From NCBI GenBank assembly GCA_027972325.1, contig JAPMOS010000066.1, positions 102,501 to 127,500 on the forward strand: DNA of 25,000 nucleotides. Reading direction: 5' to 3'. The notes below the pieces were generated by a model. It was not told the origin of the DNA, searched no databases, and saw nothing but the letters and a program-made list of their open reading frames with translations. The stretch's first letter is position 1; each line of letters opens with the position of its first letter. Of this stretch, positions 9,125 to 24,916 are shown in pieces. Source of the DNA: Paratrimastix pyriformis (lineage: Eukaryota; Preaxostyla; Paratrimastigidae). A program made the position numbers and the translations under genes.

Positions 9125-10011
9125 ATGAAGTTCCTCCTGCTCTCTGCCGCTCTCGTGATCTCGGCACTCGCCTGGAAGGAGTGCAATTACAAGCCGGACT
9201 GTGACTACAAGCCCGATTGCGACTACAAGCCCGACTATGACTACAAGCCCTATGACTGCAAGCCCGTCTGCAAGCCCGTGAAGATGGTGTGCGCTCCCCC
9301 CAAGCCGAAGTACAAGGCCATCCCCGTTGAGGCCGAGTACGAGAAGGAGATGGCCGAGAAGCAGGCCTGCGAGGAGGATCTGGTCTGTGACTCCGACCAC
9401 CACCACCATCCATCACGCCGCATTCCACCACCACTGCTGATGCAGGCCCGCCGGAACGCCGAGAAGATGTTCTGCGACTCCGAGAACGCCGAGGAGCGCG
9501 CCTGCGAGGAGGAGGAGGAGAACAAGAAGCTGGCCGACATCATGGCCGCCTCCAAGAACAAGCAACGCAGCCGGTCGACCAACGCCCACACCATTGACGA
9601 GGTCCAGATTCACAAGCTGAACGACCAGTCCGAGTCCACCAACGAGTGCGAGGACGAGCACGCCAAGGTGCAGAAGGCCGACATCTACTCCAAGAACCGC
9701 GCCGCCAAGAAGGCCGCCGAGCGCCAGTCCCAGAAGAAGAAGGCCGCCCAGGAGGAGGAGGCCTGCCTGCGGGCCAACAAGAAGGGCATGCGCGCCGCCA
9801 AGAAGGCCGCCAAGGTCCGCCTTTATGCGCACTGGTCTTGGGCCTTCGTTCCATGCCTATGGCTGTGGCTCACTTTCCCTTTTTCCAATTCCTCTGGTGA
9901 TCTCGGCAGGAGTGCGAGACCAAGATTGTCCCCGTCTACTCCAAGCCCGTCTGCCGCCCGATGCGCTCGTGCGACTATGACGACACGGACTATTGCGACT
10001 ACGACTGCTAG
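9125..10011 (+). CDS. Gene C: secreted Tyr/Lys/Cys-rich protein
   Basis: The frame starts MKFLLLSAALVISALAWKEC, a clear signal peptide probably cut after Ala16. It is followed by about five DYKPD/CDYKPD-type repeats, a Cys-Lys-Pro-Val segment, a charged Glu/Lys/Ala helix-forming core with (AAKKAA) blocks, and a tail with Cys, Tyr and Asp ending CDYDDTDYCDYDC. Exons are 9125-9382, 9446-9814 and 9910-10011 (242 residues, TAG stop). The second intron (9815-9909, GTCCGC to CGGCAG) is secure. The first (9383-9445, GTCTGTG to GATGCAG, 63 nt) is in frame and optional, and if retained the protein has 263 residues. Such composition suits an extracellular structural or adhesive material that could be cross-linked through Tyr and Cys, as known from unrelated adhesive and wall proteins. 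That role is inference; I do not recognise the family. Confidence 0.8.
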
Positions 10012-10618
10012 ACGCGGTTGCACCCACTTCATTCCACCAACCCCCCCACCCCCACCCACAACCCCACTTTTCCCATCCACCCCTTGTTTTCCTTTCCATT
10101 TTGGAGGAACTCGGCTTTTTTTTTTTTTTCGTTTCGTTTCATTTGTTTTCCTTTTCCGGTCGTTCGATGACCTCGGTCTGAACATGACCAAGAGCTTGCT
10201 CACAGCCCTCGTGGCAGAAAGTTCTGAGAAGTGTTACAGCATGATCTCTTCCCTGCTTCTAAGTTGCCTCTGAAAAGGTGAGAGACTCGATGCGGAAGGG
10301 GCGGCTGTGCTCTCGGCCTCGACCTGGTTCTCCCTCAAGTGACTCCACCCCACCACACACCTGTTGGGGAGCCCTAAGCTTGGTGCCTGCTGTGCCCATC
10401 CATCAGACCACCACCACGAGTCCTCCTCAACAAAACGATGGACTGAACCCCTCCCTTGCGGATGCGGGGATGGACGGCAGCGTCAGGCAGGACTTGTTCC
10501 AAAGCACGCAGGGAGGTGTTCCCCAGTGGTTGGGGGGGGGGGGGGGGGGGGGCTACTGCAGAGGCCCATATGGTGAGGTGGGCGACCTGTTGGGGTGTGT
10601 GCGTGTGCCACCCTGCAG
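10012..10618. other. 3' flank of gene C, no gene seen
   Basis: Pyrimidine-rich DNA after the gene C stop, with a long T run near 10117-10129 and a G21 run at 10532-10552. The frames open here are of poor coding quality. No AATAAA was found. Confidence 0.5.
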
Positions 10619-11137
10619 GACCAGATCCCGCGCGGCCCTCCGGGACCTGCAACTGGACCTGCTGGTGGCTCGTGGCCTCGGCTGTTGCGCAACTCGGGTG
10701 CACAGTTCGACGTCGAACAGAAGGCCACTCGGGACGTCGAACTCTGCCTGCTTGTGATCTGTCGTCCCTCGGGACACGCTGCGGGCGTCCCGCCCGAAAC
10801 CCCTTGCCTCTCCTCCCTTGCATCACTTCTCGTGCGCGACGCCCTTGCCCTGATATCCTTACGCAACAGAGCCCGCTTCGAGTCCAACATCCCCCGGTAT
10901 TATCAGGTGGTTCTGGTTGGGCCGACCGACCGCCAGGTCGTCTCACGCGTCAACGGAGGGATCCCTGATGCGGTTGTGGAGTGCCACAGGGCGCGGGCCA
11001 CAAACACCCCTGGTCGCTTCCCTGGGTGGGCCCGCTCCGTGAAGCAGGCAACGCAGATCCAGCCCTCATCCTCTCTCGCGGAGATGGCACGGGTGCTCAC
11101 TCCTTTGCGGAACCCGGCCTCCCCGAGTTTTCGTTGA
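10619..11137 (+). CDS. Weak coding candidate, F-box-like fragment?
   Basis: After an acceptor-like CACCCTGCAG (ending 10618) one plus frame is open to a TGA at 11135-11137. Part of it has protein character, for example SSLASLLVRDALALISLRNR followed by ARFESNIPRYYQVVLVGP. Another frame holds SRAALRDLQLDLLVARG. Both resemble the helical part of the F-box of gene F (LTLISLSHRSRAALRG). The last 150 bp overlap a copy of the repeat shared with 1778-2016, so the frame there is probably not coding. It may be a decayed or partial F-box relative, or chance. No start codon or partner exon was found. Confidence 0.25.
   Translation, partial: DQIPRGPPGPATGPAGGSWPRLLRNSGAQFDVEQKATRDVELCLLVICRPSGHAAGVPPETPCLSSLASLLVRDALALISLRNRARFESNIPRYYQVVLVGPTDRQVVSRVNGGIPDAVVECHRARATNTPGRFPGWARSVKQATQIQPSSSLAEMARVLTPLRNPASPSFR
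10985..11056. repeat. Third, partial copy of the 1778-2016 unit
   Basis: ACACCCCTGGTCGCTTCCCT and GGGTGGGCCCGCTCCGTGAA followed by GCAGGCAACGC match 1970-2030 at about 85% over 50 bp. The repeat is thus dispersed over 9 kb as well as duplicated in tandem. Confidence 0.6.
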
Positions 11138-11449
11138 CACGCCTTTCTGGGGGGGGGGGGGGGGGGGGGGGGGGGGAGGAGGAGAGGAGGAGGAGGAGGA
11201 GGAGGAGGAGGAGGTAGGGGGTTCGTTTCGTTTTGGTTGCGACTAGAGAGATAGTCGATGTATTCTGGCTCTACCCGCAGACACAGGCAAAACGAGATTG
11301 TTACTCGGCCAGGCCTTTGCGGGGGGCAGTCCATCAGAGGGTAATCGCTGGCCAGGATCAAATGACCCAAGGTGATGGTGGACAGCGGCCCTCCGGCCTC
11401 TTGGGCCGTTGGGGGGGGGGGGGGGGGGGGGGGTTGCGGGCTGGGGCCA
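11138..11449. other. Non-coding stretch with two long G runs
   Basis: Holds a G28 run (11149-11176) merging into GGA repeats up to 11217, and a G23 run (11411-11433). Nothing else is recognised. The frames across the runs give poly-Gly or poly-Pro shadows. Confidence 0.6.
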
Positions 11450-11645
11450 TTAGGCCCCTCGGGAGCTGCCGGAGCGCATGCCCATGAGGATCAGCGCGTC
11501 CTTCATCGTCTGCCTCGCGAGCAGGCGCGCGAGCGCTTGGAGCTCCTTTTTGCCGGGCCCTCCCTTGCCCTGACTTGGGCAGAGGCGGAGGAGGGTCTGC
11601 CACGACGCCCTCGGGATCGTGCCTCGCGATCCGATGGCCAGCGGC
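11450..11645 (-). CDS. Weak candidate: terminal exon of an unknown minus-strand gene
   Basis: On the minus strand a frame ending at TAA (11452-11450) has high third-position GC and protein-like content, for example SWQTLLRLCPSQGKG and KKELQALARLLARQTMKDAL followed by ILMGMRSGSSRGA. A competing plus frame (HRLPREQARERLELLFAGPS) is also open and less GC-biased at third positions. No upstream exon or start was found, and gene D begins just to the right on the other strand. It may be a remnant or a missed small gene. Confidence 0.25.
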
Positions 11646-11709
11646 GCCACCCTGCATGGCTGGCCCGTTGCGATGGGCAGGGCCGCCGCCTAGACTGACT
11701 GACTGCCAG

Positions 11710-17164
<5,455 letters not shown>

Positions 17165-17698
17165 TGGACGAGTTGGTGTTGTTTTTTTTTTTTGTGCGTG
17201 AGAGCGGTGCCGTGATGGATTTTTCTGCCGATTCCGGCGATTTATAATGATGGATGATTATTATGATGATGATTGTGGTGATGGTTTCGAGTGTCCATTC
17301 CTCTCATCCGGCCTCCGCAAGTGCACTCCTGTCTTCGTCGGGTGTTCAAATTCAAAAAGATTCGCCAAGTGACTCCTCACGGGGCGCCCGCAGGCTGCCC
17401 GTTTGTGTGGACTTGCGTTCAATGTGTGTGGGTTGGTCAGAAGCCTTGTCGAACTTCCTCTCTTCTCCAAGAGGAACGGCAAAAGTGGCAGAAGATGGAA
17501 CAAAAGCGGGCCAAACGCTTCTCCCTCCGGCATCATCATCAGCCTGAACATCCCGCTGCCGATCGAGTCGAAAAAAGACGTTTCACTCACATGTCCCCCC
17601 GTGGTAACTTCGCGAATGGCGCAGACGCAAACCTCATCGATCATCCAACATTTTGAGTGTTTGAAATTCAAAAAAATCGATGGAATTCGTGCTGAATC
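17165..17698. other. Spacer between genes D and E, with a weak ORF
   Basis: Less GC-rich than the exons. A plus frame without stop runs from about 17285 to 17656 (TGA) and has some charged, protein-like sequence (LLQEERQKWQKMEQKRAKRF), but no ATG near its beginning. A second frame (SLNIPLPIESKKDVSLTCPP) follows an acceptor-like CATCATCATCAG. A motif of the form TTCAAATTCAAAAA occurs near 17345 and as TTGAAATTCAAAAA near 17661. I cannot assign a gene. It may hold the 5' exons or leader of gene E. Confidence 0.3.
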
Positions 17699-20600
17699 AT
17701 GTCTGTTCGATCCATTTTTATTTCACTTGTGTTCATTATGCAAATCCATTCGATGCTGCTCTTAATCCAGGTCTCGTCTGTTCTTTTTTTGCTAATCTAT
17801 TCGCGCCTACATCTGTCAAGTGCTCCTCTCGCACTATTTCTCCTTCGTTTTTTATCAGTGACACTGGCGGTGAAATCCTCTTTCGGGTAGTGCTGCCTGC
17901 GAGCGTGCCTCAAGATTCCAATGACCTCATTGTGGATTTTGCTCCTCACGATGTTGGAGGACCTCCCACGATCACCCTCAGGCTGGTGGTGGCGGCTGAC
18001 CTCCCTAGCGGATCACTCCGTCCCCCCCTGCCGGCAGGTCCGCGGAGTAGTGTTGATGGAGGCTCGCTCCCGAGGTTACTACCGCACATTTCACAGTCGG
18101 AATGCCCTCGTTCTCGCGACTCCCGCAGACTCATGCTCATGTATGCTTCCCCTTTGTCCACTTTCTGTCCGTTGCTGGGTGGATGTGGTTGTCCCAGGGG
18201 ACCCTGGCGTCACCCTGGGCAGCCTGATCGCCGAATCCCAGCAGCAGACGCCCTCTCCTCCCCAGGTGCTCGTTGGCCTGCTGTCATGCCCCGATGTTGT
18301 CAGCCAGCCCGCCGCGATCATGAACCTGCTGGGGGCTGTTGGCGCCCTGTGCGGTGAGGCGGCGACCCGCGCAGCCCTGTGCCAGGCAGGCATCGCGGGC
18401 CCGCTCATCGGGCTGCTCGCCTCCTGCCATTTCAAAGTCGAGATGATGAACCCCGAGCGCCGGCTCCACCTGGTGCGCGCCTTGTCCGCCCCGCTGACCA
18501 AACTGCTGCCCTACCCCACGGTGGGGAGGGACCCGCGCCTGGCCGAGCTCTTTGCGGCCTCCATCACCGAACTCTCTGCCATTCCCGAGTGCCGCGACGC
18601 CCTGGTGCACGACGGAGTGGCCGATGCGCTGGTCAGGATGGTGATCACGGACCCCACCATGGTCGCCGCCCACCCCAACCTGGCCAGGTCACTCTTTCAT
18701 GCCGTTGACAATCTTGCCCGGAGCCCGGAGCCCTGGACCATCTGCTGCCAGGCGGAGGTCGGACTGCTCAGCGACATTCTGAAGACCCTCGCCTTCCCGG
18801 CCCCCGACTCCCGCACGGCTGCATCCTTGGGCCTTGCCGACACCCACAACCTCACACCCACCGCCTGGCTCGTGCGGGCGGCCGCCAGGCTGCTTGGGGG
18901 TGAAAGCCGTTGGAATGCCCTCCAGTTCGGGGTGGCAAAGTCCCTGGCCAAGCTGTTTACCGTCCCCAGGATTGCCGCGGTTCCTGCCCTGGTCCTGGAT
19001 TTCCTCCAGACCATTGAGTCCCTGGCTGCCTGCCATGGTGTCTTGGTGGAGGCCGGGGTGTCAGCCGCGCTGCCCGTAATTCTGGCCGCCAACCCCACGA
19101 TGACCACCCCCAACCCCATGACCATCGCCAGCCGTTCACCTGCCCCCACCCGTCCGACCATCTGTGTGCTCGCGCCCACCCCGAACACTCCCATGGACCT
19201 CGCGAGGATCATCGCCAACATCACTGCCATCCCCGAGTGTCGTGACGCCTTCGTGGCGAGCGGGGTCCCACAGTCGCTGGTGAAACTGCTCGTCACCAAC
19301 CCCACAATGTCCGGTCACAACCCTGATGTGGCCAAGGCGATCGCTCGGGCCATCGACAATCTGGTTCGCAGCCCTGTGCGGTGGGATCCCTTGGTGGACG
19401 ACGATACGGCGGGTGGGCTTGTTAAGCTGCTCATGGTCACCCAGGAAGCCATCGGCTCCCTGGCTTCCACGTCCGCCTCGGCACATGTCCTGAACCCCCT
19501 GCTGGCCGACATCCACAACAGCACCTTCGCCATCTGGCTCGTGCGGACCGCTCTGATGCTGGCCGTCGTGGCCCCGCCCACCTTCGCCGCGTTCCGGCTG
19601 GCCCAGCCGCTGATTGAAGTGCTCACCAATCCCAAAATGGACGCCCACCCCGATCTGGTTCGGGACTTAGTCGCGGCCGGCCTGGCGGACACCCTGACCG
19701 AGATCCTCACCGCCAGTCCCACGGTGGCCACCCTGGCCGAGAAGCTCCTTGGGGCCCTGAGTGCCACCCAACGGGACGACCCCACACACGAGCGCCGGTC
19801 CCCCTTGGACTTGGAGGCGCGGGCCAAGGCGCTGGTCGGGCAGCTGGCAGCCCGCCCCACGATGGCCATCGACAGCCCGGCCCGGGCTGAGCGGCTCCTG
19901 TGGGCCATCGCCAACCTGGCCGCCCTTCCGGAATGCCGGCCCGCCCTGGTGCAGGCCGGGGCGCCGGATGCCCTGGCTGGGCTGCTCGCCTCCAGCCCCA
20001 CGATGGCCACGGACAACCCTGCCCTGGACCGTGAGCTCATTCGGGCCATCGCCAACCTGGCCACCCCGGAATGCCATTCCAACTTGGCGACCTTGACGCT
20101 TCCCGCCCTGGTCAAGCAACTCTCCGCCAACCCCACGCTGGCCAGCGACAACCCCGCCCTGGCTCGGCAGCTCTTCCGGGCCCTCAGCAACATGGCGGGC
20201 GCTCCCGAATGTCGGCCCGCCTTGGTGGAGGCCCTGGCGGCAGAGGTCCTGATCAACCAGCTGACCGCCAACCCCACCCTGGCCACTGACCACCCCGTCC
20301 TTGCCCAGTCTCTCGTCCGGGCGGCGCTGGCCAATCTCACCGTCGCCGCCTCCCACGAACCCGAATGCCAGCCAGTCTTTGCACAGGCACTGACGGATGC
20401 CCTGGTTGGGCAGCTGGCCTCCCATCCCATGATCACTACCCCCAACCCGGCCCTGGCCCTGCTGGCTGCCACCCCCGAATGCCAGCCGGCCTTGATCCAC
20501 GCCATCGCCGCCCTGGTCAGCCAGCTCGCCGCCAACCCGACCGACTCCGTCACGACCCACGGCCTCCTTCGGGCCATCGCCAACCTGGCCGCCACACCCG

Positions 20601-21004
20601 AATGCCGGCCCGCTCTGATGCAAGCCGGAGCGGCCGAACCACTGGCCAGGCTGCTCACGGCCAACCCCAGGATGATGACTGCCGTTGAAAACCCCGACAT
20701 GGTCAATGAGCTTATGCAAGCTGTGGCCAATCTGGTCGATGCTCCCGTGATCTGGCGCTGCCTGGCCCCGGAGTGCGCCAAAGTGGGTTCGCTCTTGTGG
20801 GACTGGCTCGCCAACGGCGATAATAAGCGATCGCCGCCCACCACCAGGCTGCTGATTGAGGCCCTGAGTGCCCTCGGCCCACCTCACTTTCGCCGACCCG
20901 GTACTGATGTGGTTGTTCCTGTCGCCCAGCAAGCAGCACTCCCAGTTCGTCGACCCGGTACTGAAGTGGTGGTTCCTGTCCTACATCAAGCTCAGGCACC
21001 ATCG
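17699..21004 (+). CDS. Gene E: ARM-repeat protein, possibly with signal peptide
   Basis: Proposed exons are 17699-17775, 17859-18037 and 18198-21004, with phases 2 and 1 matching at the junctions. The start reads MSVRSIFISLVFIMQIHSML and would be a signal peptide or anchor, but this first exon is AT-rich and the least secure part. The large exon holds about a dozen Ala/Leu-rich ARM/HEAT-like repeats of some 45 residues. The core resembles ANPTLASDNPALARQLFRAL, then NMAGAPECRPALVEA. ARM repeats stack into a superhelix that binds other proteins; the partner is unknown. No stop codon follows the repeats: the frame stays open through the microsatellite beyond. A donor GTCCGG at 21005 in phase 0 would join to gene F at 21562. 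Two 57-bp units at 20894-21007 encode RPGTDVVVPV-type repeats. Confidence 0.65.
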
Positions 21005-21007
21005 GTC
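20894..21007 (+). repeat. 57-bp tandem duplication at the end of gene E
   Basis: CGACCCGGTACTGATGTGG at 20894 recurs as CGACCCGGTACTGAAGTGG at 20951. In the gene E frame each gives a 19-residue repeat (RPGTDVVVPV and RPGTEVVVPV). The next frame is also open and reads DPVLMWLFLS and DPVLKWWFLS, so the true frame here is not beyond doubt. Confidence 0.6.
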
Positions 21008-21036
21008 CGGGATCCACCACCTATTATTGCACTGTG

Positions 21037-21116
21037 CATCCAATGTTCGGCTCCTCTTCTTGTTGTTGTTCTTCCTCTGTGCTGTTGTTCCTCAGGGCAT
21101 CCAATGTTCGGCTCCC
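21037..21116 (+). repeat. Short 61-bp tandem duplication
   Basis: GCATCCAATGTTCGGCTCC occurs at about 21037 and again at 21098 within the proposed E-F intron (21005-21561). Confidence 0.6.
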
Positions 21117-21164
21117 CCGACCGTTGTCCTCAGTTCCTCCTTGTTCCTGTGCGCTTGTCCCCTA

Positions 21165-21212
21165 CGCCGCCGCCCCTCGCAAATCCACTGCGTTATTGCG
21201 TTCTGTTCTCTC
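21165..21212 (+). repeat. Dispersed ~90-bp element, partial copy (orientation A)
   Basis: CGCCCCTCGCAAATCCACTG followed by CGTTATTGCG matches 1053-1080 well. It lies in the proposed intron between genes E and F. Confidence 0.6.
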
Positions 21213-21229
21213 TGTTTGACTCAGGCATC

Positions 21230-21558
<329 letters not shown>

Positions 21559-21561
21559 CAG

Positions 21562-23511
21562 GACATGCCTTCTTGTTCTTTTTCCGGGGGACAGCCAACC
21601 CCGGCCACAGCAGAGCCTGGGGGTCCACTTTCGTTCAACCCGCTGGAACGGCTGCCGACCGAACTGCTCGGGGCCCTGTGCCGCGCCTCCGAGGACCCGC
21701 TAGCCGCCTACCTCACCCTGATCAGCCTCTCACATCGATCCCGGGCGGCCTTGCGGGGCACCCTTGTTGATCTGTCGCTCGTTGACAACCCCGAGATCAC
21801 CTCCCCGGAGTTCGCGGAGATGATGACGGCGGCCGGCCACAGCCTGGACGCCCTGGCGGCCATTGTGGGTCCCTGTAAGGGCCTTCGCCGGTTGGTCCTC
21901 CCGAGCCTACCCGGTCCCCAGGCCCTCGAAAAGGCGATCTTCACACCATACGCCTACGACCACCAGCGAATGGAGAGCGGCGCCTGGGTGGAGGAGGCAT
22001 TCGCGGGGCATGACCAGCTTGAGACCCTTGAGGTGCCTCTGACGAGCCTGTACCGGAACATTCTCCCGGACATCCTGGAGCGCCTGCCGGGCCTGAAATA
22101 CTTCCATCTGGACATTACCCAATATCCCACGACTTCGTTTCTCCACTTCGCTGCCCGACTGACGCACTTCACCGCACTGACGATCACCACGGGGCCCGAA
22201 AGCCTTGATCCGTATCTGTCAGGACTGGGGCCTCTGTACGAACTCAAATTGGCGGAACTCCGCTACGGGGGCGAACTGGCACTCCAGTACAACAAGGACA
22301 CCCTGTGCTCCGTGATGCTCTCTATTCGGGATGAGGCTCTGAAGTACCTGGCCACCACACTGCCGACCATGCCCCATCTGACCCGTCTTGAGCTCAAATC
22401 GGGCCCCGAGACCTGCCTAGACATCTGCACCGCCCTGCCGCCCCTGCTGCCCAGCCTGCAGCACCTCATTCTGCACATGAATGAACAGCCCGACAGTGAG
22501 AAGGTTTCCCGGGCGGTCCAAATCAGCAGTCCATGCCTGCGCACCCTCCAGATCTCAATCATCCCGAGCCATTTCCGGCCAATGCACCCCTATGGTGGCT
22601 CTTCCACGCTGACTCTCGACTGTCCCATCCTGGAGGATCTCGCAGTGCCCGTTGGCACCTTCTCACGACTCGATCTGCGATGCCCACAACTGCGCTCCCT
22701 GGAGGGCCCGGCCCAGGACCTCCATCTGCCGTCCGCAGATAACTTGGCCCGTGTCGTTCTGCACTCCACCGATTCCGCCGAGAAGGACTTGGCCGCGGCC
22801 ACCTGCCTGGCCGCAGTGCCCCGCCTGCGTGAGTATTGCTCCGACCTCGGCAGTGTGCCTGCCGCCCTCTGGACCTCCCACACGCTGACTCGGCTGCAGG
22901 TGCGCCTGGATGTGACGGCCTTCCCGCTGCGGCTGCCGGCGCAGCTCGAGCGCCTGGAGGTGGATCTTGGCGACTCCGAAATGACCCATGAGGGCGAGCT
23001 GGCCGTGACGGGCCCGAGCCTCCGCTTCCTCACCATGCGCGGCGGACCCCGGGGCTGTCGGCTGGCCTTCGACTGCCCCGCCCTCGAGGTCCTCCGCCTG
23101 GAGCTGCCCCGCCTTCGGGCCTTCCGCATGGAGGCTGGGACCGCGCCCCCCATTCACAGCCTTGCCGTCGGGCCGTGCGTGGAGAGAGCAGGAGCGGGAT
23201 ATGCTCCGAGGCCCGTTGATGTGAACCTGGATCCGGCCGCTCTCTTGGACTTCCTGGCCCAGCACGGGGCCCGCCTGCGCCGCGTCTCCCTGCCGCCCCT
23301 CTCCGCCAATTTCTCGGCCTGGCCCCAGCTGGCAGCGGCACTCAGCCGGCTGCCCCGGTTGACCGTTCTTCGTATGACGAGGCGTCTCGGGGGCAACGTG
23401 GTGCTGGCCTGCCCGCGCCTTCGGGTCTTTTGTCTGGGTCTTTCGAGGGATGGCGAGGGCCGTGTCGTCCTGAGCTGTCCGGCCCTTGAAACCATCCTCC
23501 ACTGTGGGTAG
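21562..23511 (+). CDS. Gene F: F-box and leucine-rich repeat protein
   Basis: A single 1.95-kb exon. If it has its own start, the ATG at 21565 gives 648 residues (stop TAG 23509-23511). An F-box lies at about residues 26-70 (FNPLERLPTELLGALCRASE, then LTLISLSHRSRAALRG). It is followed by irregular leucine-rich repeats, many of the form DCPxLExLxL (LDCPILEDLAVP, FDCPALEVLRLE, LACPRLRVFCLG, LSCPALETILHC). F-box proteins bind Skp1 and bring targets to an SCF ubiquitin ligase; the leucine-rich part usually chooses the target. That role is inferred from the family. The acceptor just before the ATG, and the absence of a stop after gene E, suggest this may be the last exon of an ARM/F-box/LRR protein. 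A fragment of the dispersed repeat starts at the stop codon. Confidence 0.85.
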   Translation, partial: DMPSCSFSGGQPTPATAEPGGPLSFNPLERLPTELLGALCRASEDPLAAYLTLISLSHRSRAALRGTLVDLSLVDNPEITSPEFAEMMTAAGHSLDALAAIVGPCKGLRRLVLPSLPGPQALEKAIFTPYAYDHQRMESGAWVEEAFAGHDQLETLEVPLTSLYRNILPDILERLPGLKYFHLDITQYPTTSFLHFAARLTHFTALTITTGPESLDPYLSGLGPLYELKLAELRYGGELALQYNKDTLCSVMLSIRDEALKYLATTLPTMPHLTRLELKSGPETCLDICTALPPLLPSLQHLILHMNEQPDSEKVSRAVQISSPCLRTLQISIIPSHFRPMHPYGGSSTLTLDCPILEDLAVPVGTFSRLDLRCPQLRSLEGPAQDLHLPSADNLARVVLHSTDSAEKDLAAATCLAAVPRLREYCSDLGSVPAALWTSHTLTRLQVRLDVTAFPLRLPAQLERLEVDLGDSEMTHEGELAVTGPSLRFLTMRGGPRGCRLAFDCPALEVLRLELPRLRAFRMEAGTAPPIHSLAVGPCVERAGAGYAPRPVDVNLDPAALLDFLAQHGARLRRVSLPPLSANFSAWPQLAAALSRLPRLTVLRMTRRLGGNVVLACPRLRVFCLGLSRDGEGRVVLSCPALETILHCG

Positions 23512-23545
23512 AGAGAATATGCTGTGTATTTGCGAGAAACACTTG
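23511..23545 (-). repeat. Dispersed ~90-bp element, end fragment
   Basis: GAGAGAATATGCTGTGTATT followed by TGCGAG matches 15576-15597 with few changes. The match begins at the last base of the gene F stop codon, so the fragment forms the start of its 3' UTR. Confidence 0.65.
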
Positions 23546-23679
23546 TCATTTGCGAAGAGACCCGCGCGTTTTCTCAATTTTGTGTCCCCACATCCACGAC
23601 AACCTGGCCGAAAGAAGGGATTGATGGTGCATTTTTGAGTTGATTCTGACACTGTATTGCGGTGAACCGTTCGTTTTCG
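23512..23679. other. Convergent spacer between genes F and G
   Basis: 168 bp between the stop codons of F (plus) and G (minus). Apart from the repeat fragment at 23511-23545 I see no AATAAA or other landmark. The two 3' UTRs probably overlap. Confidence 0.5.
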
Positions 23680-24916
23680 TCAGCGCACTCCTGCCGCGTC
23701 TTCGCCGGGCTTCTCCAGATCCATCTCTGCCGCGCCGCCCCGATGCAACTCGGCCATTTGCCGGAGGTTGGGGTGCTCACTTGGAACTTGTTTGATCATC
23801 TCGGGTTTCTGCTCGCCCTCGTCGGGTGGGAGGCCGACCGGCTCGGCCGGTGGTTGTTCTGAGGGAGGGGCTTCTTTCGATTTCTCTTCCGGTGGCTGCG
23901 TCGATTCCTCTTTCTGTTCCGCCGGCTCGGGTTGTTCCCGTGTCGTTGATTCCGGTTTCTTCTGCTCCGGTTGTTCCGGTTGTTCCGGTTGTTCCGGTTG
24001 TTCTTGGGCTTTCTGTTCCGCCGTTTCGGAGCCCTGCTCAGTTTGTGTGGACTCGGTTGTGGGCAGGACTGATTCGGGAGCGTGCCGCTGCTCTAGTGGT
24101 TGGCGGAGTGCCTGTTGGGTCAGTTGTTGAGCCGCGCCGGGCTGCATCAGTGGGACACCCAAGAAGGGGGCAAGGGGTGTAATTGGGGTGGTGCTGGTGA
24201 CTGTTCTGAGGGCGGCGGACTGGAAAAAAGCGATGAGGTGGTGATGGGTATGTTGTGATTGTTTGTGGCGGACCTCCTCTGGGGCGTAAGTCTCAACGAT
24301 AAAAGTGGCAACCACGCGTTCCTCCCGACCCGGCCGCGCGCTGGGAGCGGCAACTTTAAACACACGGTCCGTGTCCTAATAGGACTGATGAAGAAACAAG
24401 GTGAGTGGATTGCATGGCAGACTCCGACAATCCCGAAGGCATTGTCCCCCGTCAGTGACGATGTGCCAAAGTTGATCGTGACGAATCGACCGGTTCCCGC
24501 TCCTCCTTCGTAAACTGCAGCGCCGGCACAGCCTTCCCCAGGATCGATCTGAGAAAGTGTGTCGCAATTCAGAAGTGCAAAAAGGACTGACCTCTTCGCA
24601 CCGAAAGGCCACATCCAACGTGCATGCGGGGATATAGTTGAACTCCAGAAGACGCCCGCGAATCATGCGCACAGGCGTCTCCCCGAAGGGCATCAGGTTC
24701 ACGGCGGACCGATTGTCGATCCTTTTTAGACTGAGAACCTGTGATGAACTGTTTGACACGGACCGAATGATACACTCAGCCATTTGGGGCACTTTCCGGC
24801 AGGGTCTGAATCTCCTCGGACAGCATCGACGGGGACGTAGGCTGGTCCGACGGTTCTGTGCCCGTTCAGGTCTTCCGGAGGCTCATCCTCAGGGAACAGG
24901 GAGACAGTCAGCATTT
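23680..24916 (-). CDS. Gene G: unknown protein with Glu/Pro/Gln-rich C-terminus (5' partial)
   Basis: Four exons in frame: 24916-24774, 24738-24592, 24548-24423 and 24375-23680 (stop at 23680). Introns are only 35, 43 and 47 nt, and all three junctions are phase 0. 369 residues are visible. The first part looks globular, with RSAVNLMPFGETPVRMIRG, LLEFNYIPACTLDVAFRC, GGAGTGRFVTINFGTSSL and REERVVATFIVETYAPEE. It belongs to no family I recognise. From about residue 190 it becomes disordered, with EQPEQPEQPEQ repeats, ending EMDLEKPGEDAAGVR. An acceptor (CCAACTGCAG) precedes the first exon, so the gene continues beyond the right edge, unless the ATG at 24914-24912 is the start. The junctions are coherent. 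Function unknown. Confidence 0.65.

Noticed and set aside
19315-20932. Long minus-strand frames antisense to the ARM exon
   Set aside because: High GC leaves few stops on the opposite strand. The plus frame has clear ARM periodicity.
21565-21567. The ATG of gene F as a certain translation start
   Set aside because: It lies three bases after a strong splice acceptor, and the upstream ARM frame lacks a stop. I keep it only as one of two options.
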